The notes under the pieces are model-generated. The model did no database searches. It saw only the letters and a list, made by a program, of their open reading frames with translations, and was not told where the DNA came from. A stretch of 48,086 bases of DNA from Streptomyces sp. A0958 (GTDB lineage: Bacteria; Actinomycetota; Actinomycetes; Streptomycetales; Streptomycetaceae). A program made the translations under genes and the position numbers. Shown piece after piece: positions 41,180-48,086 of the stretch. Location: contig NZ_SSBK01000042.1 in NCBI RefSeq assembly GCF_004795035.1, positions 1 to 48,086 on the forward strand, in the 5' to 3' direction. Position 1 is the stretch's first letter; the number at the start of each line of letters is the position of its first letter.

Positions 41180-41248
41180 GGTGAAATTCCCTAGAGTTGA
41201 CGCGATGTGAGTGATCAGCAGATACGGAAGCCGGCGCTGAAGGCTCCA

Positions 41249-42037
41249 TCAGTGGTGAAGGATCTTCGACAGGAAGTCCTTGGCCCGGTCACTGCGCGGG
41301 TTGCTGAAGAACTGGTCGGGCGTGGCCTCTTCGACGATCTTTCCGTCCGCCATGAAGACGACGCGGTTGGCCGCGGAGCGGGCGAAGCCCATCTCGTGGG
41401 TGACGACGACCATCGTCATGCCCTCGCGGGCGAGCTGCTGCATGACCTCCAGCACCTCGTTGATCATCTCCGGGTCGAGCGCCGAGGTCGGCTCGTCGAA
41501 GAGCATGACCTTCGGGTCCATCGCCAGGGCCCGGGCGATCGCCACACGCTGCTGCTGGCCGCCGGAGAGCTGCGAGGGGTACTTGTCGGCCTGGGTTCCG
41601 ACGCCCACCCGGTCGAGCAGTGAACGCGCCTTGTCCTCGGCCGCCTTCTTGTCCGTCTTGCGGACCTTGAGCTGGCCCAGCATCACGTTCTCGAGGACCG
41701 TCTTGTGGGCGAAGAGATTGAACGACTGGAAGACCATGCCGACATCGGCGCGCAGCCGCGCCAGCTCCTTGCCCTCCTCGGGCAGAGGCTTCCCGTCGAT
41801 CGAGATCGCGCCCGAGTCGATCGTCTCCAAGCGGTTGATCGTGCGGCACAGCGTGGACTTACCGGACCCGGAAGGCCCGATGACGACCACGACCTCGCCG
41901 CGGGCGATCGTCAGGTCGATGTCCTGGAGCACATGCAGCGCGCCGAAGTGCTTGTTGACGTTGCTCAGCACAACCAGTTCGCCGCCGGGCGCGGGTGCAG
42001 CGTCCTCGGCGCCCTTGGTCACTGAAACTCCGCTCAT
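41249..42037 (-). CDS. gluA: Glutamate ABC transporter ATP-binding protein GluA
   Basis: A 262-residue ABC ATPase of the polar amino acid class. Walker A is GPSGSGKST, the Q loop MVFQSFNLFAHKTVLENV, the signature LSGGQQQRVAIARALA, Walker B KVMLFDEPTSALDPE, and the switch His VVVTHEMGFAR. It drives GluCD. The ATG at 42037 has GGAG 10 nt upstream. The first 18 residues are an unconserved Ala/Pro tail, and a later GTG (42022) is possible. It is the first gene of gluABCD and diverges from gluR. Confidence 0.93.
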   Translation of the reverse strand: MSGVSVTKGAEDAAPAPGGELVVLSNVNKHFGALHVLQDIDLTIARGEVVVVIGPSGSGKSTLCRTINRLETIDSGAISIDGKPLPEEGKELARLRADVGMVFQSFNLFAHKTVLENVMLGQLKVRKTDKKAAEDKARSLLDRVGVGTQADKYPSQLSGGQQQRVAIARALAMDPKVMLFDEPTSALDPEMINEVLEVMQQLAREGMTMVVVTHEMGFARSAANRVVFMADGKIVEEATPDQFFSNPRSDRAKDFLSKILHH

Positions 42038-42071
42038 CGGCTTCTTGCTCCGTCCTCCTCGGTTGGGAAGG

Positions 42072-42101
42072 ACCCTAGTGACGCAGTGCTACGAACGTCA
42101 T
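42072..42101 (-). promoter_or_regulatory. Putative gluA promoter
   Basis: On the minus strand, ATGACG (42101-42096) and TAGGGT (42077-42072) are 18 nt apart, placing the start site near 42065, about 28 nt before the gluA ATG. Confidence 0.55.
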
Positions 42102-42367
42102 TACATCTGAGCGGAAATTGAGCATAACGATCCGGCGGCAACCGGACACTCCGCGTGAAGGGGACGTCACGCCGGTCGCGCCGGCCGTACCGGGTGCATA
42201 ACGGAAACCCGGATACATCGGACAGGCACTTGACTGGCCCACCCGTCATCGGCGTGGATGCCCTGGTACACCCCTACGTAAAACGCCCCGCCACGGGGAA
42301 GTAACCGGGGGCGTACACGACCGTACGAACAGACCACGGGCCAGACGCCACACATCAGAGGGGGGCC
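42102..42367. promoter_or_regulatory. Divergent gluA / gluR control region
   Basis: This is most of a 330-bp gap between the divergent gluA and gluR starts. It holds TTGACT at 42231-42236 on the plus strand without a good -10, repeated CGTAC words (near 42190, 42276, 42312, 42323), and CCCCG-CCAC-GGGG pairing at 42288-42300. GluR binding sites are expected here, but no consensus is known to me. GAGGGGGGCC precedes the gluR ATG. Confidence 0.45.
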
Positions 42368-43060
42368 ATGAGACTGCTGCTCGTCGAGGACGACAACCAC
42401 GTCGCCGCCGCCCTGTCCGCGATCCTCGCCCGGCACGGCTTCCAGGTGGTCCACGCCCGCAGCGGCGACGAGGCCCTGCAGGCGCTCCTGCCCGCCGACA
42501 CGGAACCCTTCGGCGTCGTACTCCTCGACCTCGGGCTGCCCGACCAGGACGGCTACGAGGTGTGCGGCAAGATCCGCAAGCGCAGTGCCGTACCGGTGAT
42601 CATGGTGACCGCCCGGGCCGACGTACGCTCCCGCATCCACGGCCTCAACCTCGGCGCCGACGACTACGTGACCAAGCCGTACGACACCGGCGAGCTGCTG
42701 GCCCGTATCCACGCCGTCAGCCGGCGCAAGGCGAGCAACGAGGACACCGCGCCCACACCCGTCGCCGCACTGCGCCTGGGACACGTGCACATCGAGCTGC
42801 CGACCCGCAGGGTCAGCGTCGACGGGAGCGAAGTACAGCTCACCCGCAAGGAGTTCGATCTGCTCGCCCTGCTCGCCCAGCGGCCCGGTGTGGTCTTTCG
42901 CCGCGAACAGATCATCAGCGAGGTGTGGCGCACCAGCTGGGAGGGAACGGGACGCACGTTGGAGGTGCACGTCGCCTCGCTGCGTTCCAAACTGCGGCTG
43001 CCCGCACTGATCGAGACGGTGCGCGGGGTCGGCTACCGCCTCGTCTCGCCGTCCGCGTAG
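42368..43060 (+). CDS. gluR: OmpR-family response regulator GluR
   Basis: A 230-residue response regulator. The receiver (about 1-125) has DD11-12 (VEDDNH), phospho-acceptor Asp57 in VVLLDLGLPDQDG and Lys in YVTKPYDTGELLAR. The C-terminal winged helix (about 135-228) has LTRKEFDLLALLAQRPGVVF and VASLRSKLR. By synteny it is GluR of the S. coelicolor GluR-GluK system, which controls gluABCD in response to glutamate. gluK begins 15 nt after its stop, and the target operon diverges from it. Confidence 0.92.
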   Translation: MRLLLVEDDNHVAAALSAILARHGFQVVHARSGDEALQALLPADTEPFGVVLLDLGLPDQDGYEVCGKIRKRSAVPVIMVTARADVRSRIHGLNLGADDYVTKPYDTGELLARIHAVSRRKASNEDTAPTPVAALRLGHVHIELPTRRVSVDGSEVQLTRKEFDLLALLAQRPGVVFRREQIISEVWRTSWEGTGRTLEVHVASLRSKLRLPALIETVRGVGYRLVSPSA

Positions 43061-43075
43061 AGGCGTGCGTCCCCG

Positions 43076-44470
43076 GTGCGTACCCGGCTGCTCCCGCTGC
43101 TCATCATCCTGATGGCGAGTGTCCTGCTCGCGCTCGGCTTCCCGCTGGCCGTCAGCGTGGCCGCGGCCGAGCAGCAGCGCGTCGTTATCGACCGCATCGA
43201 CGACACGGCACGCTTCGCCGCGCTCGCCCAGTTCATCACCGAGCGCACCAGCGGCTACGACGAACGGCGCCGCACGCTCCAGACCGAGCTGGAGACGTAC
43301 GACTCGGTGTACGGCATCCGGGCCGGCGTCTTCTACCGCGACGACTCCGCCATGGCGAAGGCCCCGGACACCTGGCGGCTCCCGGTCGAGGGCGAGGGGC
43401 GCGCCGCGTTCAGCGAGGCGCTGCTCGGCCGCCGCAGCCACGACCCGCCGCAGGTCTGGCCCTGGCAGGACGGCCGTGTGATCGTCGCCTCGCCCGTCGT
43501 ACGGGACGGCGACGTGATCGCGGTCGTCGTCATCGACTCGCCCACCGGCCAGATGCGCGCCGACACGATCCGCGGCTGGCTGCTGATCGCGGCGGGCGAG
43601 GCGGTCGCGATGCTGGTGGCCGTCGGCGCCGCGATCCGCCTCACCGGCTGGGTGCTGCTGCCGGTCAAGACGCTGGACGCGGCCGCCCACGACATCGCCA
43701 GCGGCCGGATGCGGTCCCGGGTCGCGGCTTCCGGCGGGCCCCCGGAACTCAGGCGGCTGGCCCGTTCGTTCAACGAGATGGCCGACAACGTCGAGGACGT
43801 GCTGGAGCAGCAGCGCGCCTTCGTCGCCGACGCCTCCCACCAGTTGCGCAACCCGCTGGCCGCGCTGCTGCTGCGCATCGAGCTCCTCGCCCTCGAACTC
43901 CCCGAGGGCAACGAGGAGATCGCCTCCGTGCGCACCGAGGGCCGGCGCCTCGGGCAGGTCCTGGACGACCTGCTCGACCTGGCGCTGGCCGAGCACGCCG
44001 AGACCGACCTCCAGCTCACGGACATCGGCGCGCTCACGGCCGAACGGGTCGCGTCCTGGCGGCCGGTGGCCGAGGAGAAGGGGGTACGGCTCCGGGCCGA
44101 CGGGCCGCCCGCCGTCACGGCGTGGGCCGACCCCATCGCCCTGTCCAGCGCCCTCGACGCCATCATCGACAACGCCCTCAAGTTCACACCCGCCGACGAG
44201 GAGGTCCGCGTCACGGTCGCCTCCGGCAGCCGGTACGTCACGGTCGTCGTCGCCGACAGCGGCCCCGGCCTCACCGAGCAGGAGCTGGAGCGGGTCGGCG
44301 ACCGTTTCTGGCGCAGCTCCCAGCACCAGAACATCCAGGGATCGGGCCTCGGTCTCTCCATCTCCCAGGCGCTCCTGGCGGCGGGCGGCGGCTCCCTCTC
44401 GTTCGCGCGCAAGGAGCCGAAGGGGCTGAGCGTCACGGTCTCGGTGCCGCGCCACGCCCCGAACGGCTGA
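43076..44470 (+). CDS. gluK: Sensor histidine kinase GluK
   Basis: A 464-residue membrane kinase. An N-terminal helix (about 5-30) and a second at about 165-190 bracket an extracytoplasmic sensor of about 135 residues, presumably for external glutamate. A HAMP domain (about 190-245), a HisKA box FVADASHQLRNPLAALLLR, and a HATPase with N box DAIIDNALKFTP, G1 ADSGPGL and G2 GSGLGLSISQALL follow. The start is GTG at 43076. It is convergent with the TAXI-type gene, 26 nt away, with no obvious terminator between them. Confidence 0.92.
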   Translation: MRTRLLPLLIILMASVLLALGFPLAVSVAAAEQQRVVIDRIDDTARFAALAQFITERTSGYDERRRTLQTELETYDSVYGIRAGVFYRDDSAMAKAPDTWRLPVEGEGRAAFSEALLGRRSHDPPQVWPWQDGRVIVASPVVRDGDVIAVVVIDSPTGQMRADTIRGWLLIAAGEAVAMLVAVGAAIRLTGWVLLPVKTLDAAAHDIASGRMRSRVAASGGPPELRRLARSFNEMADNVEDVLEQQRAFVADASHQLRNPLAALLLRIELLALELPEGNEEIASVRTEGRRLGQVLDDLLDLALAEHAETDLQLTDIGALTAERVASWRPVAEEKGVRLRADGPPAVTAWADPIALSSALDAIIDNALKFTPADEEVRVTVASGSRYVTVVVADSGPGLTEQELERVGDRFWRSSQHQNIQGSGLGLSISQALLAAGGGSLSFARKEPKGLSVTVSVPRHAPNG

Positions 44471-44496
44471 CGCCACGCCCGCACGGTCGGAACCCT

Positions 44497-45495
44497 CTAC
44501 GGCTTGACCGAGCGGTAGTAGCGCTTGGCCCCTTCGTGAAGCGGGAGCGGGTCGGTGTAGATGGCCGTCCGCAGGTCCACCAGCTGCGCCGCGTGCACCT
44601 CGCGCCCGATGCGGTCGCGGCTGTCGATCACGGTCCGGGTGAACGCCTCCGTCATCGCCGCGTCGGTGCGGTCCGTGGTGACCAGCACGTTGGCGACCGC
44701 CACCGTGGGGACGGCCTGCCCCTGCTGCGCGTTGTGGTAGGCGTCGGCGGGCATCACGGCCGAACGGTAGTAGCGGGTGGAGCCGCCCGCCGCCTGGAGC
44801 TGCTTGATGAGCGGTTCCTCCAGCGGGATCAGCCGGATCGGGAACCGGTCCGACAGGTCGGCCACCGCCGTCGTGGGCAGCCCGCCGGACCAGAAGAACG
44901 CGTCGAGCTTCCCCTCCTCCAGCAGCTTCGGCATCGTGTCGATGCCCGCGGGCACCGCCGTCACGTCCTCGACGGGGTCCAGCCCCGCGGCCGTCATCAA
45001 ACGGTCGGCGACCAGCTTCACCCCCGACCCCGGCTGCCCCACCGCGACCGTCCTGCCCCGCAGATCCGCCACGCTCCGGATGTCCGAACCGCGCTCCACG
45101 ACCAGCTGTATGTAGTCGTCGTACAGCCGCACACAGCCGCGCAGCCGCTCGTAGCCGGGCTTGCGGGCGCGCAGATAGGTGGCGACGGCGTCGGTGGTGG
45201 CGATGGTGAAGTCGGCCTTCCCCGTCGCGACCCGGGAGATGTTCTGCTGCGAACCCTCGCTCGTCTGGAGCTGTATCGACACCTGGGGCAGATCCTTGGC
45301 GAGGGCCCCCTTCAGCCGCTCCCCGTAACGCTGGTAGACGCCGCTGCGCACCCCGGTGCTGAACGACAGCGTGCCGGTCGGCGCCGGGTCCCTGAGGGGG
45401 AGCAGCCACCAGAGCAGCAGCCCGAGCACGACGACGAGGACGGCGCCCGCCCGCAGGGAGCGACGCCGGCCGATTCGGGACAGGGCCGGGAGCAT
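44497..45495 (-). CDS. TAXI-family extracytoplasmic solute-binding protein
   Basis: A 332-residue protein with an N-terminal signal anchor (about 10-38, RAGAVLVVVLGLLLWWLLPL). It has TAXI features: GTLSFSTGVRSGVYQRYGERLK, GKADFTIATTDAVATYLR and GRTVAVGQPGSGVKLVADRLM. TAXI proteins bind small anions such as glutamate or other dicarboxylates for TRAP transporters. No TRAP membrane subunits are in the window, so it may serve GluK sensing or a distant transporter (inference). The Met at 45495 is the chosen start. A longer upstream frame overlaps the miaB region and is not credible. Confidence 0.85.
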   Translation of the reverse strand: MLPALSRIGRRRSLRAGAVLVVVLGLLLWWLLPLRDPAPTGTLSFSTGVRSGVYQRYGERLKGALAKDLPQVSIQLQTSEGSQQNISRVATGKADFTIATTDAVATYLRARKPGYERLRGCVRLYDDYIQLVVERGSDIRSVADLRGRTVAVGQPGSGVKLVADRLMTAAGLDPVEDVTAVPAGIDTMPKLLEEGKLDAFFWSGGLPTTAVADLSDRFPIRLIPLEEPLIKQLQAAGGSTRYYRSAVMPADAYHNAQQGQAVPTVAVANVLVTTDRTDAAMTEAFTRTVIDSRDRIGREVHAAQLVDLRTAIYTDPLPLHEGAKRYYRSVKP

Positions 45496-45606
45496 GGCGG
45501 CGATCCTGCCAGGTGATTCCCGGCCCTGGCCAGGGGCGCCGTCGGATCGCCCGGCCGGTGCACGGCCCCGGACCCCGCCCGAGGCAGAGGGGGTCCGGGC
45601 AGCGCC

Positions 45607-45612
45607 TACCCT
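45607..45612 (+). promoter_or_regulatory. Putative -10 box of miaB (leaderless pattern)
   Basis: TACCCT lies 6 nt before the miaB ATG at 45619 and no ribosome binding site is present. The arrangement parallels that before rimO. Confidence 0.5.
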
Positions 45613-45618
45613 TGTCGC

Positions 45619-47139
45619 ATGAGCAGCGGCAACCGGAGCGAAGCAGTGGACGTCAGAAAAAGCTATGAGGTGCGCACCTACGGGTGCCAGATGAACGTCC
45701 ACGACTCCGAGCGCTTGTCGGGGCTCCTGGAGGACGCCGGTTACGTCCGCGCGCCCGAGGGCGCCGACGGCGACGCCGACGTCGTCGTCTTCAACACCTG
45801 CGCGGTACGCGAGAACGCCGACAACAAGCTCTACGGCAACCTCGGCCGGCTCGCCCCGATGAAGACCAAGCGCCCCGGGATGCAGATCGCGGTCGGCGGC
45901 TGCCTCGCCCAGAAGGACCGCGACACCATCGTCCAGCGGGCGCCCTGGGTCGACGTCGTCTTCGGTACGCACAACATCGGCAAGCTGCCCGTGCTGCTGG
46001 AGCGCGCCCGGGTCCAGGAAGAGGCGCAGATCGAGATCGCCGAATCCCTGGAGGCATTCCCCTCGACGCTCCCCACCCGCCGCGAGTCCGCGTACGCCGC
46101 GTGGGTCTCCATCTCCGTGGGCTGCAACAACACCTGCACCTTCTGCATCGTCCCGGCCCTGCGCGGGAAGGAGAAGGACCGCCGCACCGGCGACATCCTC
46201 GCCGAGATCGAGGCCCTGGTCGCCGAGGGCGTCTCCGAGATCACCCTGCTCGGCCAGAACGTCAACGCGTACGGCTCCGACATCGGCGACCGCGAGGCCT
46301 TCTCCAAGCTGCTGCGCGCCTGCGGGAAGATCGAGGGCCTGGAGCGCGTCCGCTTCACCTCGCCGCACCCGCGCGACTTCACCGACGACGTCATCGCCGC
46401 CATGGCCGAGACGCCGAACGTGATGCCACAGCTGCACATGCCGATGCAGTCCGGTTCGGACAAGGTCCTCAAGGCGATGCGCCGCTCCTACCGGCAGGAA
46501 CGCTTCCTCGGCATCATCGAGAAGGTGCGCGCCGCGATGCCCGACGCCGCGATCTCCACCGACATCATCGTCGGCTTCCCCGGCGAGACCGAGGAGGACT
46601 TCGAGCAGACCATGCACGCGGTCCGCGAGGCGCGCTTCGCGAACGCCTTCACCTTCCAGTACTCCAAGCGCCCCGGGACGCCCGCCGCCGACATGGACGG
46701 GCAGATCCCCAAGGAGGTCGTCCAGGAGCGGTACATGCGCCTGTCCGCCCTCCAGGAGGAGATCTCCTGGTCGGAGAACAAGAAGCAGGTCGGCCGCACC
46801 CTGGAGGTCATGGTCGCCGAGGGCGAGGGCCGCAAGGACGGCGCCACCCACCGGCTGTCCGGCCGCGCCCCCGACAACCGCCTCGTCCACTTCACCAAGC
46901 CGGACCAGGACGTGCGCCCCGGCGACGTGGTGACCGTCGAGATCAGCTACGCCGCCCCGCACCACCTGCTCGCCGAGGGCGTCCCCGTCGCCGTGCGCAG
47001 GACCCGGTCGGGCGACGCCTGGGAGAAGCGCAACGCGGCCCCGGCCGCCCAGCCCGCCGGCGTCATGCTGGGCCTGCCCGGCATCGGCGCCCCGGCACCC
47101 CTGCCCGCGACGGCAGCCCCGGGCTGCGGCTGCGACTGA
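45619..47139 (+). CDS. miaB: tRNA-2-methylthio-N6-dimethylallyladenosine synthase MiaB
   Basis: A 506-residue radical-SAM methylthiotransferase that adds a methylthio group to i6A37 of tRNA. MTTase cluster cysteines are 23, 61 and 95 (TYGCQMNVHDSE, NTCAVRENA, GGCLAQ). The SAM motif CNNTCTFC is at 169-176. A TRAM domain is near 400-465. The TYGCQMN signature marks MiaB rather than RimO. After TRAM comes an Ala/Pro-rich tail that ends CGCD, an odd extra Cys pair. A divergent TAXI gene lies 123 bp upstream. A LigB-like gene follows 77 bp downstream, as in other actinobacteria where miaA comes next. Confidence 0.94.
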   Translation: MSSGNRSEAVDVRKSYEVRTYGCQMNVHDSERLSGLLEDAGYVRAPEGADGDADVVVFNTCAVRENADNKLYGNLGRLAPMKTKRPGMQIAVGGCLAQKDRDTIVQRAPWVDVVFGTHNIGKLPVLLERARVQEEAQIEIAESLEAFPSTLPTRRESAYAAWVSISVGCNNTCTFCIVPALRGKEKDRRTGDILAEIEALVAEGVSEITLLGQNVNAYGSDIGDREAFSKLLRACGKIEGLERVRFTSPHPRDFTDDVIAAMAETPNVMPQLHMPMQSGSDKVLKAMRRSYRQERFLGIIEKVRAAMPDAAISTDIIVGFPGETEEDFEQTMHAVREARFANAFTFQYSKRPGTPAADMDGQIPKEVVQERYMRLSALQEEISWSENKKQVGRTLEVMVAEGEGRKDGATHRLSGRAPDNRLVHFTKPDQDVRPGDVVTVEISYAAPHHLLAEGVPVAVRRTRSGDAWEKRNAAPAAQPAGVMLGLPGIGAPAPLPATAAPGCGCD

Positions 47140-47142
47140 CGG

Positions 47143-47169
47143 ACGGACCGGGACGGGCGCGGGGTCCGT
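47143..47169 (+). terminator. Possible miaB terminator
   Basis: ACGGACC and GGTCCGT are complementary across a 13-nt GC-rich loop, 3 nt after the miaB stop. The stem is short and has no T run. Confidence 0.4.
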
Positions 47170-47203
47170 ACACCGGTGTGTGTGGCCGGGAGAGGGTCCG
47201 CAG

Positions 47204-47209
47204 TACGCT
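47204..47209 (+). promoter_or_regulatory. Putative -10 box of the LigB-like gene (leaderless pattern)
   Basis: TACGCT stands 7 nt before the ATG at 47217 with no ribosome binding site, matching the leaderless pattern seen before miaB and rimO. Confidence 0.45.
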
Positions 47210-47216
47210 GCCGATC

Positions 47217-47930
47217 ATGCTTGTCGCCGCCGCTGTCTGTCCCTGCCCGCCGCTGCTCGTCCCCGATGTCGCCGCCGGCGCGGCGCCCGAGCTCGATGCC
47301 GCCAGAACCGCGTGCACCGACGCCCTGGGCGTGCTCGCGGCCTCCCGGCCCGACCTCCTGGTCGTGATCGGCCCGGCGGAGCGGACCGGGTGCGGCACCC
47401 ACCCGGAGGGGGCCACCGGCGGCTTCCGCGAGTTCGGCGTCGACCTGGACGTACGGCTCGGCCGGGACCGGGGCACACCGGCCGGCCGCCCGCTGCCGCC
47501 GTCGCTCGCGGTGGGCGCCTGGCTGCTGGCCCGCACCGGATGGGCGGACGCCCCCGTCGAGGGGCTGGGCGTGGGTGAGCCGCTGGAGACCGCGCGCTGC
47601 ACGGAGACCGGGCGGGAGCTGGCCCGCCGGGCGGACCGGGTCGCGCTGCTGGTGATGGGCGACGGCAGCGCCTGCCGCACCGTGAAGGCCCCCGGCTACC
47701 TGGACGAACGTGCCGCCGAGTTCGACGCGGCGGCCGCACGCGCCCTGGGCGCCGCCGACCCGGCCGCGCTCGCCGCGCTCGACGAAGCACTGGCGTACGA
47801 ACTCAAGGCCGCGGGCCGCGCGCCCTGGCAGGTGCTCGCGGGGGCGGCCGAGGGGGCCGGTCTGGCCGGCCGGCTGCTGTACGACGACGCGCCCTACGGG
47901 GTGGGCTACCTGGTCGCCGCCTGGTCCTGA
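47217..47930 (+). CDS. Class III extradiol dioxygenase-like (LigB-fold) protein, ligand residues missing
   Basis: A 237-residue protein with the LigB-like outline: MLVAAAVCPCPPLLVP at the N-terminus, a strand LLVVIGPAERT, and LLVMGDGSACRTVKAPGYLDERAAEFD in the second half. In active LigB-family enzymes the first motif is HPP and the later motif is GDxSH; here they read CPP and GDGSA. The usual metal-binding histidines therefore appear absent, and ring-cleavage activity is unlikely. The ATG at 47217 is used. In related genomes, as I recall, it stands between miaB and miaA; here an apparent IS follows. Its role is unknown, perhaps structural or regulatory. Confidence 0.8.
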   Translation: MLVAAAVCPCPPLLVPDVAAGAAPELDAARTACTDALGVLAASRPDLLVVIGPAERTGCGTHPEGATGGFREFGVDLDVRLGRDRGTPAGRPLPPSLAVGAWLLARTGWADAPVEGLGVGEPLETARCTETGRELARRADRVALLVMGDGSACRTVKAPGYLDERAAEFDAAAARALGAADPAALAALDEALAYELKAAGRAPWQVLAGAAEGAGLAGRLLYDDAPYGVGYLVAAWS

Positions 47931-47931
47931 A

Positions 47932-47945
47932 CCTCACACGTGAGG
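47932..47945 (+). terminator. Small hairpin after the LigB-like gene
   Basis: CCTCAC and GTGAGG are complementary with a 2-nt gap, 1 nt after the stop codon. The stem is short and the loop very tight, so it may only be a symmetrical site. Confidence 0.4.
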
Positions 47946-47992
47946 GGGCCCGGAGACAATCGGACGCTGTTGGTTAATTCGGGCCTGTGCGT

Positions 47993-48037
47993 GACGTCGG
48001 CTCCCAAGATCTGGTTGTGGTCTTGGGAGCCGGCGTT
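47993..48037 (+). terminator. Long hairpin before the putative transposase start
   Basis: CGGCTCCCAAGA (47998-48009) and TCTTGGGAGCCG (48021-48032) form a perfect 12-bp stem with an 11-nt loop, extended to about 17 bp with G-T pairs. It ends 21 nt before an ATG. Such structures block outside transcription from entering a transposase gene. Confidence 0.75.
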
Positions 48038-48057
48038 GTCGTATGGGGTGGGTGTCG

Positions 48058-48086
48058 ATGTCTTTGCAGCCGAAGGGGCCGGGGGA
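48058..48086 (+). CDS. Transposase, first codons only (IS1182-like), cut by window end
   Basis: Nine codons are visible, MSLQPKGPG, with GGGGTGGG about 6 nt upstream and an in-frame ATG at 48043. The MSL-Q/H-P start and the preceding hairpin are reminiscent of IS1182-family transposases of streptomycetes. The identification is tentative because only the first few residues lie in the window, and the left inverted repeat could not be located with certainty. Confidence 0.35.

Noticed and set aside
41180..41248. Riboswitch in the gluA-gluB gap
   Set aside because: The gap is just 69 nt, with no conserved aptamer-like pairing visible.
42167..45409. Long minus-strand frame opposite gluR-gluK
   Set aside because: Complete receiver, winged-helix and kinase motifs lie on the other strand.
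1..48086. Search for a defence island, prophage, CRISPR-Cas or natural product cluster
   Set aside because: All genes outside the far right end are chromosomal core or common streptomycete genes in conserved order. The lone flavin monooxygenase has no biosynthetic neighbours.

Overview
The window is high-GC actinobacterial chromosome, almost certainly Streptomyces. GC is strongly biased at third codon positions, GTG starts are common, several -10 boxes lie about 7 nt before the start codon, and the gene order osaA-osaB-ftsK-rodZ-rimO-pgsA-cinA-clgR-dps-nei-lhr-recA-recX-gluDCBA-gluRK-miaB matches, from memory, the conserved core of the S. coelicolor chromosome. Most of it is housekeeping DNA. 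The only sign of recent mobility is at the extreme right end.

Layout. (1) 1-372: the 3' end of an rRNA operon (5S) and a tRNA-Thr gene with its own promoter, each closed by a strong hairpin. (2) 385-9815: signalling. A minus-strand anti-sigma-like kinase/PAS/GAF/PP2C phosphatase diverges from osaA, a poly-HAMP hybrid histidine kinase with ten repeats at an exact 276-bp period, followed by osaB, a response regulator with a coiled-coil tail. (3) 10011-17133: ftsK with a histone-H1-like tail, a RodZ-like HTH membrane protein, and the overlapping run rimO-pgsA-cinA followed by clgR. (4) 17475-24512: dps, csbD, a tandem 18-bp repeat, a small membrane protein, a Nei-type glycosylase and the giant helicase Lhr. 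(5) 24605-26584: an AraC-type regulator with azlC-azlD. (6) 26693-31226: a conserved toroid-like protein, the DUF3046 protein, an AI-2E-family membrane protein and recA-recX under what look like two damage-responsive control elements. (7) 31422-35638: a DUF6197-like gene diverging, across a palindrome-rich region, from an ArsR-type regulator translationally coupled to an FtsX-type permease with no ATPase beside it. (8) 35725-38484: a sulfur locus on the minus strand: FAD monooxygenase, then a leaderless-looking 28-codon cysteine-rich leader peptide, cysteine dioxygenase and rhodanese. (9) 38688-45495: the glutamate uptake operon gluABCD (minus), the divergent two-component system gluR-gluK, and a TAXI-type solute-binding protein. 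(10) 45619-48086: miaB, a LigB-fold protein lacking the usual metal-binding histidines, and the first codons of a probable transposase preceded by a long hairpin.

How the genes work together: the left third couples stress and osmotic signalling to cell division and envelope genes. The centre is DNA repair (nei, lhr, recA, recX), with Dps and ClgR for stress protection and proteolysis control. The right third handles sulfur and glutamate and tRNA/ribosome methylthiolation. No CRISPR array, defence island, prophage or biosynthetic cluster was found. The most unusual items are the cysteine-rich leader peptide in front of cysteine dioxygenase, the exact-period poly-HAMP array, the paired LexA-like and RecA-NDp motifs before recA, the palindrome cluster before the ArsR/FtsX pair, and the ligand-less LigB-like protein beside an apparent IS. 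All coordinates were worked out by hand. Names drawn from S. coelicolor rest on recollection of synteny and family motifs, not on a database search.
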